Positions 61,301 through 64,000 of a stretch of DNA of 64,000 nt are shown here, piece by piece. The DNA is from Pisaster brevispinus (lineage: Eukaryota > Echinodermata > Asteroidea > Forcipulatida > Asteriidae): the NCBI GenBank assembly GCA_023634235.1, contig JAMKCF010000012.1:443501-507500 (forward strand). The letters run 5' to 3'. The position numbers and the translations under genes are program-made. Position 1 is the first letter of the stretch, and every line of letters starts with the position of its first letter. Below the pieces are notes generated by a model. That model was given only the letters and a program-made list of their open reading frames with translations. It ran no database searches and was not told the origin of the DNA.

Positions 61301-61382
61301 CTCCAACAAAGAAATGGAAATAGCTGTCGTCCGTCGCTCACAGACACTAACTATTAAGTTAGTTCCAGATGAATCCCAGTAA
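58179..61382 (+). CDS. HTRA2: HTRA2/Omi mitochondrial serine protease
   Basis: A quality-control trypsin-like protease of the mitochondrial intermembrane space. Exons 58179-58732, 59423-59642, 59873-60064, 60414-60564, 60808-61012 and 61217-61382 join in frame to give 495 aa (human 458). The start has A at -3 and G at +4. Residues 1-45 are Arg/Ser/Gln-rich without acidic residues, as expected of a mitochondrial presequence. A membrane anchor spans about 65-84, followed by a very basic stretch (RRDKKRRK). The catalytic triad is complete: His215 in LTNAHVV, Asp249 in DPISDLAAV, Ser326 in [14 protein letters not shown] domain occupies about 380-490 ([42 protein letters not shown]). No Ala-Val-Pro-type IAP-binding tetrapeptide is seen just after the anchor, where the mature human protein begins. 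The end of exon 6 is inside a 518-bp tandem duplication. Confidence 0.94.
60190..60300 (+). repeat. tRNA-derived SINE-like sequence in HTRA2 intron 3
   Basis: A-box-like TGGCTCACTGG (60196-60206) and B-box-like GGTTCGAAACA (60233-60243), followed by a body (CTTGAGCCTTGAATGTGGAT, TGGGTTTTCAGTCCCTACCT) unlike that of the SINE at 50640. No cloverleaf forms. Confidence 0.5.
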
Positions 61383-62402
61383 ACCTCCATACAACAAGGT
61401 TAAAGATCACAAGGGTTTAGAACACCCTGATTGATTGGTTGACCATCTTTGTTATCTAAGGGTGCAAGTGTCATTGATTGCACCCATTCAAACAGAAAAT
61501 AGACTGAACAGTGACAAGCCACAGGTTCCCATGGGGATGAAAGTGTGCAACACCAGAACCATTCAGCTGAAAAGGATTTATTCTTCTCAAATATGAAGTC
61601 TTATATTAATGTAAATAACTAGCTCTTCAAAGTGTAAACTTTTGTTCAGTACAAAGTGTTCATGTTGTGTTAGTTTAAGAAAAACTATACACCCTGTAGT
61701 TAGTAAACTTGCAGGCCTTGCTCTATGGTAGAACCGTGTGTAAAAACTCTCTTTGGAGAAGTATTGGCTCCGAGAAGAGCTGGTGTGGTCTTGCAGTTTG
61801 AACAGTATACTCTGCTCATCTTAAGGTGTTTAATTTATTTGTTGTCGTCCGTCGCTTACAGACACTAACTATTAAGTTAGTTCCAGATGAATCCCAGTAA
61901 ACCTCCATACAACAAGGTTAAAGATCACAAGGGTTTAGAACACCCTGATTGATTGGTTGACCATCTTTGTTATCTAAGGGTGCAAGTGTCATTGATTGCA
62001 CCCATTCAAACAGAAAATAGACTGAACAGTGACAAGCCACAGGTTCCCATGGGGATGAAAGTGTGCAACACCAGAACCATTCAGCTGAAAAGGATTTATT
62101 CTTCTCAAATATGAAGTCTTATATTAATGTAAATAACTAGCTCTTCAAAGTGTAAACTTTTGTTCAGTACAAAGTGTTCATGTTGTGTTAGTTTAAGAAA
62201 AACTATACACCCTGTAGTTAGTAAACTTGCAGGCCTTGCTCTATGGTAGAACCGTGTGTAAAAACTCTCTTTGGAGAAGTATTGGCTCCGAGAAGAGCTG
62301 GTGTGGTCTTGCAGTTTGAACAGTATACTCTGCTCATCTTAAGGTGTTTAATTTATTTGTTGTCGTCCGTCGCTTACAGACACTAACTATTAAGTTAGTT
62401 CC
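61325..62402 (+). repeat. 518-bp tandem duplication of the HTRA2 3' end
   Basis: TGTCGTCCGTCGCT begins at 61325, 61843 and 62361, a spacing of exactly 518 bp. Two full copies and a third of about 42 bp are present. Each unit holds the last 19 or so codons of HTRA2, its stop codon and the following 3' UTR. Copy 1 differs from the others by one base early on (GCTCACAG versus GCTTACAG) and is otherwise essentially identical. Confidence 0.95.
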
Positions 62403-63390
62403 TTACCTCTTTCATACAAGTTAAATGATACCCTTTTTTATACTTGTCCTTTTTGACAATTTAAAACTAATTCAAGGTAGTTCATACTTAAGAGAAAGAC
62501 TCCAAAAAGAAATTGTGTCATTTGTATTTGAAAGCCTACTTGGACCACAAAGATGGTAATGGTGGTAAGCATCCTGTGAGCTTAGAGTAGGCACTGCATT
62601 CAGTTGAAACTTTTACATGTGACTATTATCTTTCTTGATGATTTTGCCTATAAATCGGCATTAATTGAAAAAAAAAAACAATGACCATACCTTCAAGAAT
62701 AATATATGAAATTCAATTCATACAAGATGCAATGTACAATACATAACAATTACAAAGTAATATCAAAATTGTGTAAAAAGGATGTCTTCCAGTAGTTTGT
62801 ACATGAGTCAATGTAAAGGTGGATATGTTGAGTGCAATCTTGAGATTAAGCTATTTGACCTTAAGATTAAGCTGCTTGAACTTGAGATTAAGCTGTTTGA
62901 TCTTGAGATTAAGCTGTTTGATCTTGAGATCAAGATGCTTGATCTTGAGACTTTATCTGGGATTAATAATGAAATGAAATTTAGTTACATTTTTGGTTGT
63001 TTTGAGTACTGAGGTTGGCGGATTTCCTAAAATGTGAATATAGACCCCTTGCATATATGACATCACAAGCCCAAACAGCGCCCTCACTGAGGTCAAAGGA
63101 AGACCTATCATTGGCTAAGACTTATGCACCATGCGACACACATGCATGTTTCAATTGTTTGACCTGTGCAATGGCACCAATGCAAGGGGTCTATTAGTTT
63201 CAAGTTGCTGTTTTTTGCCAAGTTGCAACCAGTTTCATCCAAAGAATAAAGAATGTTCACATCTTCAATTTTTGCATAATTTGCTTATCATTAATCAGAT
63301 ACCATTAGAAGAAAGTCACCTTGCGTTACTGGATAAACAGATACATGTACAGATGGAAAATCACAAACTTTCAAGTCCAGCACCCGATTG
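62403..63390. other. Downstream of HTRA2; 21-bp repeat and a possible poly(A) signal
   Basis: 62838-62955 is a 21-bp tandem repeat (CTTGAGATTAAGCTGTTTGA, T), about six copies, within a 76-codon frame 62782-63012 (+) that reads as repeated LEIKLFD heptads. AATAAA at 63245-63250 is a candidate polyadenylation signal. No gene is recognised. Confidence 0.5.
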
Positions 63391-64000
63391 GAACTATCTT
63401 GAGATTGAGTGCCATCTCTCTGGCAGTCCACTACAGTACAGCAGGGACTATCTTGAGATTGAGTACCATCTCTCTGGCAGTCCACTACAGTACAGCGGGG
63501 ACTATCTTGAGATTGAGTACCATCTCTCTGGCATGCTGCCACAGTACAGCGGGGACTATCTTGAGATTGAGTACCATCTCTCTGGCAGTCCACTACAGTA
63601 CAGCGGGGACTATCTTGAGATTGAGTACCATCTCTCTGGCATGCTGCCACAGTACAGCGGGGACTATCTTGAGATTGAGTACCATCTCTCTGGCAGTCCA
63701 CTACAGTACAGCGGGGACTATCTTGAGATTGAGTACCATCTCTCTGGCATGCTGCCACAGTACAGCGGGGACTATCTTGAGATTGAGTACCATCTCTCTG
63801 GCAGTCCACTACAGTACAGCGGGGACTATCTTGAGATTGAGTACCATCTCTCTGGCATGCTGCCACAGTACAGCGGGGACTATCTTGAGATTGAGTACCA
63901 TCTCTCTGGCAGTCCACTACAGTACAGCGGGGACTATCTTGAGATTGAGTACCATCTCTCTGGCAGTCCACTACAGTACAGCGGGGACTATCTTGAGATT
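63391..64000. repeat. 54-bp minisatellite, at least eleven units, running off the window
   Basis: The unit is GGACTATCTTGAGATTGAGT, ACCATCTCTCTGGCA, then either GTCCACTACAGTACAGCG or TGCTGCCACAGTACAGCG plus one G. The two variants alternate over most of the array, giving a 108-bp dimer. The minus strand is open throughout (QRDGTQSQDSPRCTV repeat with alternating VDC/AAC), continuing to 63291. A coding origin cannot be excluded because the array is cut by the window end. Confidence 0.92.

Overview
The window is animal nuclear DNA. Genes are split by GT-AG introns, intergenic DNA is AT-rich and full of short inverted-repeat elements and minisatellites, and the gene set is metazoan. The homeobox gene is Not-type, and several repeat types (GGGCCCAATTTCAT-type inverted repeats, tRNA-headed SINEs with a shared tail, AGCGCTTTACA-type fragments) resemble what I remember from echinoderm genomes. 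A sea star or close relative is my best guess. This is inference, not a database match.

Layout. 1-11567: no gene recognised, only mobile-element debris and homopolymers. 11568-12683 (+): last two exons of a nuclear MAP-kinase phosphatase (DUSP1/2/4/5 group); the upstream exon with most of the rhodanese domain was not found. 17369-18553 (+): a two-exon Ser/Thr-rich single-pass membrane protein of unknown family, with a possible alternative last exon at 19472-19697 that runs into a MITE. 20037-21643: an old, diverged tandem duplication. 24400-27279 (+): a three-exon Not homeobox gene with an EH1 repressor motif. 30981-44235 (+): a 16-exon FAM184A-like coiled-coil gene (1113 aa). 46796-58025 (-): a 13-exon CDC23/APC8 gene (589 aa), tail-to-tail with FAM184A. 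58179-61382 (+): a six-exon HTRA2/Omi gene (495 aa), head-to-head with CDC23 across 153 bp. 61383-64000: a duplicated HTRA2 3' end and two minisatellites. All exon joins given were checked by hand for GT-AG borders and reading phase.

The genes do not form one pathway: MAPK signalling off-switch, developmental repressor, coiled-coil scaffold, cell-cycle ubiquitin ligase subunit, mitochondrial protease. The closest functional coupling visible is the shared CDC23/HTRA2 promoter region.

The most unusual signal is a repeated association of tandem arrays with gene edges. In CDC23, two unrelated minisatellites (about 61-bp and 22-bp units) each start exactly at a native exon/intron border and copy the 5' splice site many times into the intron. 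In FAM184A a 43-bp array copies the last codons and stop codon, and in HTRA2 a 518-bp unit copies the last codons, stop and 3' UTR.
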